Shown here piece by piece: positions 33,235-45,076 of a DNA stretch of 64,000 nucleotides. Each line of letters opens with the position of its first letter. The stretch's first letter is position 1. Made by a program: the position numbers and the translations under genes. This stretch comes from Cryptomeria japonica (Eukaryota > Streptophyta > Pinopsida > Cupressales > Cupressaceae). The notes below the pieces were generated by a model that did not search any database, was not told the DNA's origin, and saw only the letters and a program-made list of their open reading frames with translations. Where the stretch lies: the NCBI RefSeq assembly GCF_030272615.1, contig NC_081410.1, positions 128,765,640 through 128,829,639 on the forward strand. The letters are read 5' to 3'.

Positions 33235-35150
33235 TAAGATATGAGGTTAGGATCATGTCTTAAACTAATTTTATGGAATGGATGCCCCCCAATCCTTGAC
33301 TCTTAGCCGAAGAGGTTTCAACCTAAAGGCTTTACTGATAGAGGATGAGGTTGGAATCATGCCTAGAAATGTTTTGGTGGAATGAATACTCCTCAATCTT
33401 TGGCTCATAGCTAATGAAATTTCAATCTAAGGGCTCATGCTCCCATATTGAGTAGCTAAAAGTTCGGTTGAAGAGGTTTCAACCTTAAGGCTTGTGCCTC
33501 TATATCAAGTACTAAAAATTATTTGTGGATGATAGAAATCCTCCTTCACAAAATTATAAATTAATTTTTTTATAATAATTTTTTTGTGAATATTTAACTT
33601 GTCTATTCTAACTAGTAAGATTCAAATTTCCTAACTTGGAAAAGATCTAAATTTAAATTTCCATATTCATAAGGGTTTTGCTCAGAATCAGTTTTCAGTT
33701 TAAATGTATACTTTCTCATAACATTACATGTATATATAAAAATATCTCTATAAAAAATATTTTAATTTATTATAAGGGATGAGGTTGGGATCATGCCTCA
33801 AGTGAATTTGGTGGAATGTATACCCATCAATCCTTTGCTCTTAGTTGAAAACATTTCAGCTTAAGGGCTTGTGTTCCATATCAGATAGCTAAAAGTTCTT
33901 TGCAAGTGATATAAAATCTCCCATAAAAATTAAAAATTATTTAATTGTAATCATATTTCTTAAAATAAATTTGTGAATATTTAACTTCCCTATTCCAATT
34001 TTTAAGATTCAACTTCTCGCTTTGAAAAGCTCTAAAATTTTGTCTCCATGATCATTAAGATTTAACTCAAAATCAATTACGAAATTGAATGTATACTTTG
34101 TCACTAGAGGAGAGGGAGTTGCGTGAGTTAACTTTATGGCCATGTAATGATTATATGAAATTATATAGAACCTCCTTGGTTTAAGAAATGTAATATAGAC
34201 ACTTATCTATTTACAACTAAGGTTTGGAAGTATGATTAATTACACAACTTGTCATATTGGTATGGCTAGTGAGAAAATGTCCTTAACATGTTTTTTATTA
34301 AAGATTTGACCAAAACCTTATCATAAAATCCCTATCAATTGACAGATTCTTAATTTTTGGATTTGATTGTTTTTCATCAAGATGAATTATTGAGTATAAT
34401 CTATTTAATATTAAAAAATACATATTAGTGAATATATAAACTAGAAAATATCTCTATTGTAATCATATTTCTTAAAAAAAAGAAAATTATTGTGAATATT
34501 TAACTGGTCTATTCAAATTACTAAGATTCACCTAACTTCAAAAAGCTCTAAAATTAAATTTCCATATTTATAGGGATTTAACTCAAAGTCACCTTATAAA
34601 TTAATTGTATACTTTCTCATAACATTACAATTATATCTATAGAAAAATATCTTCACTTATCATTAGGGGAGATGGAGTCGTGCAAATAATCCTTTTTTGT
34701 AAATCAATTTTATGGTCATGTAACGACTATCCCTTTTGTAAGAAATGAGATGCGAAAAATTATCTATCTTCAATTAAGATTTGGAGACGTGAACCATAAT
34801 ACAACTTGTCATATCAATATGACTCACAAAAAATGTCTTTTGAAAATTTTGACCAAAATTTTATCATCAAATCCTATCTAGATAAAAAATATCATTTTTT
34901 TTCAACATCATATAATCTAAAACTTTCGACTATAAATATTACTATCCCTAATATTTATATGTTAACACAAACAACCCAACATAAATAGATTATTAATGAA
35001 AATTGTTCACGACCAACGTATCTTTATCATGTTTGAAAGTCCACTAAAATTTGGAAAGTTTTGAGCGTCCAAATATAAAATAACAAAGTATTCAATTTAT
35101 CTTTATTCAAAAATAGTTTGAATAATTATTAATCAAAAGAGGAATTATTT
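33235..35150 (+). repeat. Segmental-duplication block C (R1 repeats; no AAE relic left)
   Basis: It starts at ATTATAAGATATGAGGTTAGG and shows CTCTTAGCCGAAGAGGTTTC. Modules have landmarks near 33640, 34025 and 34545 (spacings about 385 and 520 bp, close to block A). The GGGGAGAGGGAGTTGCGTGA / TTAACTTTATG landmark lies at about 34110 and again at 34670, and the tail is TAAATAGATTATTAATGAAA. No AAE coding remnant is seen at its head. Confidence 0.75.
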
Positions 35151-35162
35151 GTCTCCATTAGA

Positions 35163-35300
35163 AATTTTTTCTTCTATAGAGAGCGCATGACCCATTTAAT
35201 GACAACCAAGTCTATGGTAGACTTCAATTCAAGGTCTTCTTAGTCTTTAGGTCTTTAGGTAGGTCAATTTAAATATTATTGTATCTTTGTAAGCAAAATC
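35163..35300 (+). pseudogene. Short AAE C-terminal relic (block D)
   Basis: ATTTTTTCTTCTATAGAGAG, CGCATGACCCATTTAATG and CCAAGTCTATGGT correspond base for base, with scattered changes, to AAE exon 2 at about 24660-24715 (codons of the FFCRERMAHFMAPKSVV region). This is followed by the 3' flank TTTAGGTAGGTCAATTTAAA and TTATTGTATCTTTG. About 70 bp of coding homology survive. It includes the part deleted from the 28317 fragment, so it is an independent remnant. Confidence 0.8.
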
Positions 35301-36117
35301 AATATGGACATTTTAAAAGTTAATCAAATATGTTTTATTTAATAAAATTTTGTTGATTATAATGTCGTCACATTATAAGAGATGAGGTCGAGGTTGAGGT
35401 TGTGTCTCAAATGAGTTTGGTGAAATGGATAATCCTTAGACCTTAGCTTTTAATTAAGATGTTTCAACCTAAAGGCTCATGCTACCATTTCATAACTAAA
35501 TGTTGTTTGTAGGTAAAAATATAAACCTTTCGTAAAAATATATTTTTTTCTTTATCGTAATTATATTTCTTGAAATAATTTTATTGTGAATATTTAAGTT
35601 GTCTATTCCAACTATTAAGATTCAAGTTCCCTAACTTCCAAAAGCTCTAAACTTAAATCTCCATATATTCGTAAGGGTTTAACTTAAAATCATATTTTTA
35701 AATCAAATGTGTACTTTCTCATAACATTACAAGTACATGTAAAAATATATTAAATATATTTTAATTTGTCATAATGGATGATGTTGGGATTTGTCTTAGA
35801 TGAATTTGGCTGAATGGTAACCCATCAATCCATAACTCTCAACGTAAGAAGTTTAAGCCTAAAAGCTCGTATTTCCATATTGGATAGCTATAAATCTTTA
35901 TGGATAATAAAAAATGCTTCATTAAAGAATTATAAATTATCTCTACTATAATCACACTTTTCAAAATAATTATATTATGAATATTTTAGGTGTTTATTTT
36001 AACTATTAAGATTCAAATCCCCTAACTTGGAAAAGATATAAAATTAAATCTCTATGTTCATAAGGATTTAACCCGAAATCAATTTTAAATTAAATGTATA
36101 CTTTCTCATAACATTTA
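35301..36117 (+). repeat. Segmental-duplication block D (truncated by LINE)
   Basis: R1 units at about 35370 (AGAGATGAGGTCGAGG) and 35780, and module landmarks near 35640 and 36030 (390 bp apart, as in block A). It stops at TACTTTCTCATAACATTT where the LINE begins. Confidence 0.75.
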
Positions 36118-38955
36118 ATGTTGAAGAAGATGGTATTATGGTACTCTCTGGTTGTTGAACCTATGGTAAATGCAACATGTCCCTCTATACGTGGAAGGTT
36201 GGTTTTGACTCATCTGCTGACCTTCATAAGTCTGCTCCGGTTTGGGTCCACCTTCCTGGACTCCCACCTGAATATTGGAAAGACTTTGTCTTCAGATGGA
36301 TTGTAAACACCTTCGGGCACTTTGTGGGTGTAGATGAGATCACCAAAACCAAATCCAGACTGGTTTATGTGCACTTTTGCATTTAGGCAACAGTTAGTAA
36401 GAACCTTCCTAGCTTCATTACGCTTAAGTCTCAGTTGGGAAACTGGACTCAGGCGTTGGTTTATGAAAATGCTACCCTCTTCTATTATAAATGTCATAAG
36501 GTGGATCATATAATCTCTAAGTGTAAAGCTTAGAACCCTAAGCCCCTCAAGCTTAAAGGTCATGTGGTTGATGAGGGGTCTAGTAAAGATTTTTCTTCCA
36601 CGACGTGCCTTGGGACTGACTGCGAGGACTACCCCTTTACGAAGAGTATCAACAAACTCCTATGATCACCTGCCAAGGTGGCTGACGGGTTGCCAGATTC
36701 AGATGGCAGGTGGGCCCCTCAGGAAGCTACTTTATTGACTAATGGACTATGTTCTTCATATTTATTGGTCTCCACCCCCTCGAAGGTGTTGAATCCTTTG
36801 GAGGATGGAGAGATTGTGGATGGTTCCTCAACCCTGATTGCTCTTGGGTATGTTGGGACCCCCCAAGAATTCGCTCCTAAATCATCCTTCAATCTTGACA
36901 AGTGCTTTGGGGCCCCCCACCCCTGGTAAGAGCCTCTCCACCCCTGGAGCTTCCTCTAGTGATTGTAAATGCCCTAGAGATGAGGGTTGGATCATACAAA
37001 GGCGCAAGACAAGAAATGTGAAGACTGATGTTGGGACTGACCCAAAGATAATCTGACCATCATAAAGACTCTCTCGACAAAAGGAAGCAGCAAGAGAAGT
37101 CGCCAATGATAGAGAACGAACCTTGGAAATGTCCATCAAAGGTGATATATGAAGGTTCTATCATGGAATATGAGGGGTCTAAACAACTCTCAGAAGTAGT
37201 ACGCCCTAAAGAATTGTATTTTTTAAAACAAAATAGAGGTCCTTCTTCTCCAAGAGGTTAAAATGAATGAAACCTCCTTTTCTATTATTGCTAGTAAAAT
37301 TTGGCCAGGTTCTCAGTTTCTTATTAGTAATGCCACTAGGGCCTCTGGTGGTTTGGTTACTATGCGAGAGCCCTCGTGGTTTTTTGGTAGCTTGATCTCT
37401 TCCTCGATCGAATTTCTTGTTTCCTTAATCTCTTCTGCTCAGGGATCTTGGTTCCTAATCAATGTTTAAACCCCTAACATTAGATTGGCTTGTCTCTCTC
37501 TTTGGAAAGATATTTCTTGCCTTCTCTAGAATGATATCAATGCCCATTGGATGATTGTAGGGGATTTTAATCCCCCTCTCTTCCCCTCTGAAAAACTGGG
37601 AGGACTTTAGGAGTACTTTGATAGCATGACCAATTTGTCGGACTTCATAAATAGGAATTGGTTTAATTGATGTGGACTTGATTGGATAGAAAATTCACTT
37701 GGTCCAATCTTAGAAAAGGAAATGACCTCATCCAGGTCAGATTGGACTGATTCCTCATCTTTGGCAACTGGGGTATCATTTTTAATGTGAAGCTCTCTGC
37801 CCTTCCCAAAACAGTTTCTAACCATCCCAAAACAGTTTCTAGCCACAATCCTCTTCTTCTTATGAGCACCCCTCAACGTGTCAGGAAAAGTTACCCCTTT
37901 AGATATGAAGTCATGTGGAATACTCACCTTGAGTTCACAGATTGTATCAAAAGTTGGTGGAATGCACATATCTCTGGCACACCCATATATTAGGTTGCTC
38001 AAAAATTAGACTTAGTCAGAAGAAATGTTTGTGGATGGAACAAAAACCCCTTTGGTGATATTTTTGTTCAAAAAAAGGAGCTCAACACCAAACTTAGAGT
38101 CATTAAGGAGAAAATTGACAAAGGGGATCTCCTTGAAGCTTATCATCATGAAGAGGCAAATCTAAGAAGGAAATGGAAGGAGAACTCAACTAGGGAGGAT
38201 CTATTTTGGAAATTAAAAATCCCAAGTCCAATGGTTGAAAGAAGGAGATAAAAATACGACTTTCTTCCATAGATCTGCCAGTATTCACAGGAGAAGAAAT
38301 CACATCTCTTGTTTAAGGAATTTGATCAGAATCAAGATGTCAAGGATGAAGCCTGTCTTGGAAACTTGGCTACTGACTACTTCTCTTCTTTGTTTAAGGA
38401 GGATTGCAAAAATAGGGACCCAGACTTGGATGGGAACCTCCTTCATTACCTTCATTCTTCCCTCACTAAGGAAGATAATGATCTCATTATGTCCTCGATT
38501 ACTAACGATGAGGCGAGGAATGCAATGTTCTCTATGGGGGCTTTCAAAGCTCTGGGCCTGGATGGCTTCCCTCCAGCTTTCCTCTAGGACTTTTGGGATG
38601 TGGTTGGCGCCAATGTGGTTCATGCTACTACGGACTTCTTCAGATCTAGAAAAATGCTCAAGAAGTTAAACAACACTTTCATTACTTTGGTTCCTAAAAT
38701 TTAGGAGGCGACCCTCTAAGGGACTTTCCTATCAGCCTCTATAACACTCTCTATAAGATCTTCACCAAAGTCTTGGTGAATAGGCTTAAGCCCTTTCTGG
38801 ATTCTCTGATTAGCCCAAGTTAGAAGGGGTTCATCCTAGGTAGACAAATTTTGGATGTAGTCATCTCCACTCATGAAGTCATCAACTCTATGGACAAAAG
38901 TCTCAAACCTGGTATGGTTCTAAAACTTGATATCTTGAAGGATTATGATAGAGTG
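36118..38955 (+). pseudogene. Degenerate LINE (ORF1, APE endonuclease, RT start), interrupted by copia
   Basis: In plus-strand order: ORF1 DUF4283 core SAPVWVHLPGLPPEYWKDF and FGHFVGVDEITKTKSRLVYV (36230-36380); a zinc knuckle YYKCHKVDHIISKC whose first cysteine is replaced by tyrosine (about 36483-36525); an ORF2 start with the APE endonuclease motif MKVLSWNMRGLNN (about 37151); VGDFNPPLFPSEKLGG (about 37557); WLKEGDKNTTFFHRSASIHR (about 38228); LGLDGFPPAFL; NTFITLVPK; LYKIFTKVLVNRLKPFLDSL; GFILGRQILDVV; and MVLKLDILKDYDRV. Many stops and shifts make it inactive. The RT breaks off at 38955, where the copia LTR begins. The remainder (FADD motif, RNase H, tail) should lie beyond the array but is not seen after the assembly gap. 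Confidence 0.88.
38951..38955. other. Predicted target-site duplication, left copy (GAGTG)
   Basis: The five bases immediately before the first LTR. The right copy should follow the last LTR but would be within or beyond the N gap, so it is untested. Confidence 0.45.
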
Positions 38956-40441
38956 TGTTAGTTAGATGAGAGGGGGGGGTGAATCATATAAACACACAAT
39001 TCACTCTATTCATCAGATTCAACCTCGGTAGCCTTTACTTAATATGCAACTATGACTGTAAATTATTCAAACTCATAAACTGACAAACATAAAACATCAT
39101 AACACATTTAACACCAGATTTAACGTGGAAACCCAAATAGGGAAAAACCACTGTGGGATTTCAAACCCAGTAAGAAAATATACTCTTCTAGAGTATGCTC
39201 GGTTAAAAGCAAATCTTGTTAAAGATTACATACACATTGCTAGATGTGACCCGATTCAGGGATTTCCCTCAAATCTGTTAGAATCTTCACTTTGTTAGAA
39301 GTGACCTTATCAAAGGATTTCAAACACTCATTCAGAATGTTACCTTGCTAGAGGATTTACAAATAAGATTGTTAGGTCCACTCGGTTAAGAGATTTCTTG
39401 TCACTTACAAAAATAAATAACAATAATAAAATATATCTACAACTTCACATTTGAAATGCTAAAGCAGATTCTATGTGCTCAATGTACTCAAGATAATCTT
39501 GTCATAAGACTTATCTTTCTTCTTGCTGGGCTTCTCAATCTGTTCTACAATTAGATCTTCAATCTTTTGTACTCTGTAATCACCTCTGTAGCATCATTGT
39601 GCTTCCAGTTTGCTCGTTTGCTTTGTTCTACAACTATTCTTTATTTATAAGTAATTCCTAACTGCTTAATCTCCTTGATCACATATCCCATGATCAATCT
39701 TAGCCATCAGATCATCATACTTGACTAGGTTCATTGAATCCTTCGATCTAAATTTTTTTTTATCTCACCTTGGAACTTGTATTCCTTCCTTGGTACTTGT
39801 GCTAGGTTATGATCGTTCAATCTGCACTGTAGATCTAACTCTTGCATTTTCATTGTCGTAGATCCTCAACAAACTTCTTGCATGACATACCAATCATTTA
39901 TACATCTCTAGCTCATTGGTATCCTTCAATTAATAATGTATTTATTCATCCAATGTGTTTGTTACTGCTCGGTTGTTACTCGGTTAATACTGAACTTTAC
40001 TCAGTAGACATTCTACCTTCATTAACCGATATCGATATCCTTAGTGTTAACCGACTAGCTCTATGCTCGGTAAAATAGAATAGTATCAAACCTTTACTCA
40101 TTCTATTGCATGAAATCTTTTCTCCTTCTTGTTCAATCTTTGAATACACATATATAGGATATCAAAACAATCAAAACATCATAATCTCGTCACTATCTAA
40201 CTCGGTAATCGTTGTCCATTGAATAACTTATTACTCCCCTTTATTCTCACATTCTTCTTGTGTCATTTACCGACATCTTTATACTCATCAAAGCATGCTT
40301 TTTAAGATATGGCAACATCATACTGAATCAGAAAATCAATTACTTGACATCAATGACAAAATAATATTAAGAGAGTAATCATCCTTTATCAATTATATCA
40401 TTTATCTCCAACATCTTCTTAATCTTTTTGTAATGCCAACA
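38956..40441 (-). repeat. Copia LTR1 (1486 bp; 3' LTR of unit 1)
   Basis: It starts TGTTAGTTAGATGAGAGG and ends AATGCCAACA on the plus strand, so on the minus strand it is TGTTGGC...CTAACA. Compared with LTR2 it has about 15 substitutions and one indel, all between 38960 and 39309; the remaining ~1130 bp look identical. A minus-strand TATA box (TTATAAATAA) lies at 39641-39650 and would be the U3 promoter. Confidence 0.92.
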
Positions 40442-40456
40442 ATCTCCCCCTTTGGC
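40442..40456 (-). other. Polypurine tract of copia unit 1
   Basis: The minus strand reads GCCAAAGGGGGAGAT directly before the 3' LTR. A second purine-rich pair (AAAGGGGGAGAAG and AGGGGGAGAAG) lies about 130-160 bp upstream at about 40575-40612. The same tract recurs at 46564-46578 and 52686-52700. Confidence 0.88.
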
Positions 40457-40837
40457 ATTGATGGCAATACCAACTTTAATGGCAATACCAACTTGATTCA
40501 TTTCAATTGATTTGGATTCAGATTGCTGTAAAACTATCTGTTGTTAACCTTGAGCTAAAAACATCTCCTGCAAACTTCTCCCCCTGTCATTAGTCTTCTC
40601 CCCCTTTGACAACAATGCCAAAAAGTAAAACTAATGCATGATTACTTCCCCTGTGAAGTAATTTTCTTGCTTGATAAAACATATACAAATGTATCATCTA
40701 AGTCTCGGTCAGAGCAACTTGTCTTCATTCACTATTTCTTGCACACCTTTAGACATCCTTCTAAAGTGTGTAAATCAGCATCAACTCACAACTAGTATTC
40801 TATGGAGTCATAGAATTGATTCTTTCACTGAACTTTG

Positions 40838-43800
40838 TCAATGAGTAGAAGATAGGGGTAGGACCCCTAACTTACTTCTGAGATACTCAAGAGTGTCCTT
40901 TGGTAGTGGCTTAGTGAAGATGTCTGCTATTTGTTCCTTTGAACTAATATATTCCAGCACAACTTTCTTCTCTTGAACTTCTTCTCTAAGATAATGATAC
41001 TTTATAGAGATATGCTTTGTCTTAGAGTGCATTACCGGATTCTTTGAAATGTTAATAGCACTAGTATTATCACAGAATATAGTTACTGGCTTGGTAACTT
41101 TTTCATTCATACCTTCCAACATTTGTTTGATCCATGCTATATTGGTGCAATTCAATGCTGCAACGACATATTTAGCTTCAACTATTGATTGTGAAATGCA
41201 TCCTTGTTTCTTGCTAAGCCAACTCACTAGTCTCTCTCCCAAAAAGAAAGCTCCACCGCTTGTTCTTTTCCTGTCATCAATGTTTCCTGCCCAATCAACA
41301 TCAGTATAGACTTTTAAGTCAAAATCATTCCTCTTTTTATATACTAAACCATAATCTTTAGTGCCTCTCAAGTATCTGAAAATTCTCTTGATTACTGTCA
41401 TATGGGTTTCTTTGGGATCTGCAGAAAATATTGCAACTATACCTACTGCATGTGCTATATCAAGCCTGCTGTAAACCACATATTGTAACTTTCCAATCAT
41501 AGATCGGTAAAGTGTCTCATCAACAGATGCAGATTCATCATTCTTTGATAGTTTACAATTAGTAGTCATAGGAGTACTTACAGGTTTAGAATCCTTCATT
41601 CCAAATTTCTTCAAGATTTCCTTTATGTACTTGGATTGAGTAATGAAGATCTCATTTTTCATTTGCAGTATCTACAAACCTATAAAATACTTTATTTCAT
41701 CGATTAATGACATCTCAAATTCTTTGCACATTTCATTTCCAAAGTTCTTGCATAAAGAGTCATTTCCACAAAAGATAATATCATCAACAAATATGGCTGA
41801 AATCAGTATTCCATTTTCCTCATCATTGTTCATATACGTGTTGTTTTCACTTGTCCTCATAAAACCAATCTTGATTAGATAAGAGTGCAATCTTTCATAC
41901 CATGCTCTAGGTGCTTGCTTCAGGACATATAATGCTTTGTTCAACTTACATACCTGATCTTTATTCTCCTCTTCAATAAATCCTTCAGGTTGTTCAATAT
42001 AAACTTCTTCTTCTAGTATACCATTCAAAAATGCAGATTTAACATCCATTTGATATATCTTGAATTTTTTGTAAGCAGCATATGCCAACAATGTTCTTAC
42101 TCCTTCAAGTCTTGCTACAGGTGCAAAAGTCTCTCCATAGTCTATTCCTTCTTCTTGAGCATAACCTTTGCAAACTAGTCTTGCTTTATTCCGAATGACC
42201 TCACCTTTTTCATTTAGCTTGTTTCTGAAAATCCATTTTGTACCGATTACATTTTTCTCTTTTGGTCTTGGGACCAGTGTCCATGTTTCATTTTTCTTGA
42301 TTTGTTCAATCTCTTCAGTCATAGCATTTACCCAATCTTCATTGTTAAATGCCTCTTTTACTATTCTCGGTTCAAATTTAGATATTAGACATGTGTTCTG
42401 TCTCAGTTTTTTACTTGTCATCACTGGATCATCCTTGTCTCCTATAATCTGACTTGATGCATGATTTCTTTTGACATATTTGGCTAATATAGGCTCGGTA
42501 GGCTCTGTATGATCTTCTTCATCACTCGGTAACTGAGTATTTTCTTCATTGGCTTTCTCGATAAAACCGGTCGGTTGTACATATACAAACTCTTCATAAT
42601 CTTTTGGTTCTTTGGAGTTTCCTTCATCATTTCTTTCTGCAAATTCATCAATTTTCACATTTGCACTTTCCACTATTTTGTTAGAAGATTTGATCAGACA
42701 TTTAAATGCTTTACTTCTAGAAGAATAACCAAGAAATGTTCCTTCCTCGCTTTTCTGATCAAACTTTCCATTTCTATCATCTTTGTGAACATAACATCTA
42801 CTTCCAAATATTTTAAAATAACTCACATTAGGTTTCTTGTCATACCAGATTTCATACAGTGTCTTCAAAGTTCCTTTCTTCAGTTGTACTCGGTTCAGGG
42901 TGTAAACTGCAGTGCTAATTGCTTCTCTCCAAAATGTTTGAGGTACCCTCTTTTCTCTCATCAGGGTTCTGGCACAATCTACAATAGATCTGTTTCTTCT
43001 TTCAGCTATCCCATTTTGCTGTGGTGTTCTCGGTGCAGACACTTGTTTCTTTATACCACGATCATTGCAAAATAGGTTAAATTCATCAGAAATGAACTCT
43101 CCTCCTCTGTCAGATCTTAGACATTTCAGCTGTCTTCCAGTTTCATTTTCAACTCTTGCCTTATACCATTTGAACATTTGAAAGGCTTTTGATTTCTCTT
43201 TTAAAAACATAACTAACATCATCCTTGAGTAATCATCCACAAATAATATGAAGTATTTATCACCATAATAACTTTGAACTTTCATAGGACCACAAAGATC
43301 AGTGTGCACAAGATCTAAAATTCCTTTAGAAGTGTAAGACTTACTTGTAAAGCTTGATTTTGCCATCTTACCCATCTGGCATCCTCAACACATTGCATTC
43401 TCAGGTTTTTCCAAGCTCGGTGGACCTCTTACATGATGCTTCTTACTTATTTTGATCAGATTATCAAAATTTACATGACAAAACCTTTTATGCCATAACT
43501 AAGTATCTTCTATTTTTGCATATAGACAATTGTTCCGAGTTGAGTCAAGGTGAAATGTATTACCTCTTGTTTGAGTCTCGGTAGCAGCCAACTTTCCATG
43601 TTTGTCATGAACTTTGACAATTCCTTTTTGAAATTCTATTCGGTATCCTATATTATTTAGCTATGCTAGACTCGACAGATTGTATTTCAGACCTTCAACC
43701 CAATATACATCATCACATTTAGTATTGTCAAGAAGTGTAATAGAACCTTTACCTTTCACCGGACATGGTGTATAATTACCAAATCTTACATAACCTCCAT

Positions 43801-45013
43801 CATAGTCTTCTATTTTAACAAACTTGTGTTTATCACCTGTCATGTGATGTGAGCATCCACTATCTATGAACCAAGAATCATTGTTATTTATGTGAGATAT
43901 TAGGGCTTTTTCCTCATACCTTTCTTCATCTGATCCATCTTTGATAGCCACATATACAACTTCCTCTGTCTTAGTCTCATCAGATTTATCATCGTTGGAT
44001 TCCTCATCAGCTACTAGGCATGTCTTTCTATCTTTCCTTTTGAAGTCTTGGTGCCCTCTATAATGGTTGTCTTTCTGTCTGTCATCTTGGTATTCTTTCT
44101 TTTCACTAGATTCTTTGTCAGGACAGTTAGAAGCCATATGTCCTATTTTATCACAGTTAAAACATTTCAAAGGTAACTTTCCTTTATACTTACCTTTACC
44201 TCTCGATAACCTTCTGGCTAATAATGCTTCAAACTCTTCTTGCTTTCTGATTTCCTCATATAGTTTGTGTACTTCTTCCATGTTATTGAGAAATCTCTCA
44301 CTTACTCCACTATGATTTTCTTCAGTATACTTATACATTCTATCATTGTAATCATCAGATTTACCAAAATGAAAAGAATTAAATGCATATTCAACTTTAT
44401 TTACCGAAGACCCACTGTTATCAAAATTACTTAACTCAAATGCATGAAGCTTACCGATAGTAGCATCCAAGGAGACTGGCATGTTTGGTATAGACCTTAA
44501 TTCATTAATTGTAGAGACTCGAATGGCATAAGCAGGTAGAAGTGTTCTAAGCAACTTACTTGTTACATCCTTTTCTTCAATAGTTCCTCCTGCTCCTTTG
44601 ATTTGATTGATAGTTTCCTTTAACCTTGTATTGTATTGGATAATGTTCTCACCTTCATTCATTCTCATGGATTCAAGTTGACCTCTTAGACTATCTACTT
44701 TTTCTATCTGAACATGTTCATCACCACCATACACAGATATAAGCTTATTCCACATTGCTTTGGCATCATTACAACCTTCTAGATCATTAAACTCTGAGTC
44801 GGTCAATGTTGATGTTATTTCAATCATTGCTTGAATATGTTCTGGCTTTTCCTTTATCTCTTCCATTATCATCGGGTAGGTGTTGGGTGCAATGTAATTG
44901 TTCTCCAGATAATATGTTGCATATTCTCCAATTCCTGATAAGTGTAGCTTCATCCTTTTCTACCATGTGGAGAAACTTGACTTGTTCAGCTTTGGTGCAT
45001 CCCTTTTATACAT
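40838..45013 (-). pseudogene. Copia gag-pol polyprotein, unit 1, five in-frame stops
   Basis: One continuous frame of about 1391 codons from an ATG at 45013 to a stop at 40838, without frameshifts. Domains in order: gag with CCHC knuckle CFNCDKIGHMASNC; protease DSGCSHHMTG; integrase HHCC remnant, then DDE region with [16 protein letters not shown] and [13 protein letters not shown] with [11 protein letters not shown] and the catalytic IFVDDIIF; RNase H with YTDVDWAG, CDNTSAI and ADIFTKPLP (the usual EAEY motif reads EAKY). Premature stops lie at 44960-44962 (near the gag start), 43661-43663 (between protease and integrase), 43499-43501 and 43385-43387 (integrase zinc-finger region) and 41672-41674 (after the RT active site). 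Each is explicable by a single C-to-T or G-to-A transition. The polyprotein cannot be made whole, so the unit is not autonomous. Confidence 0.93.
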
Positions 45014-45062
45014 CTTCGGATCTTGCCTCAAGTTCCTTTAAACTTTTCTTCCGACGTCCAAA

Positions 45063-45074
45063 GCTTTGATACCA
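45063..45074 (-). other. Primer-binding site of copia unit 1 (tRNA-iMet type)
   Basis: The minus strand reads TGGTATCAAAGC two bases after the 5' LTR, close to the TGGTATCAGAGC complement of initiator methionine tRNA used by plant copia elements. Repeated at 51185-51196; in unit 3 it runs to 57317 where the gap starts. Confidence 0.88.
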
Positions 45075-45076
45075 AT

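Noticed and set aside
39842..40078. 78-codon plus-strand frame, repeated at 45964 and 52086
   Set aside because: It lies inside the LTR, antisense to the element; identical in all copies only because the array is uniform.
42575..43075. 166-codon plus-strand frame, repeated in each unit
   Set aside because: Antisense shadow of the copia integrase region.
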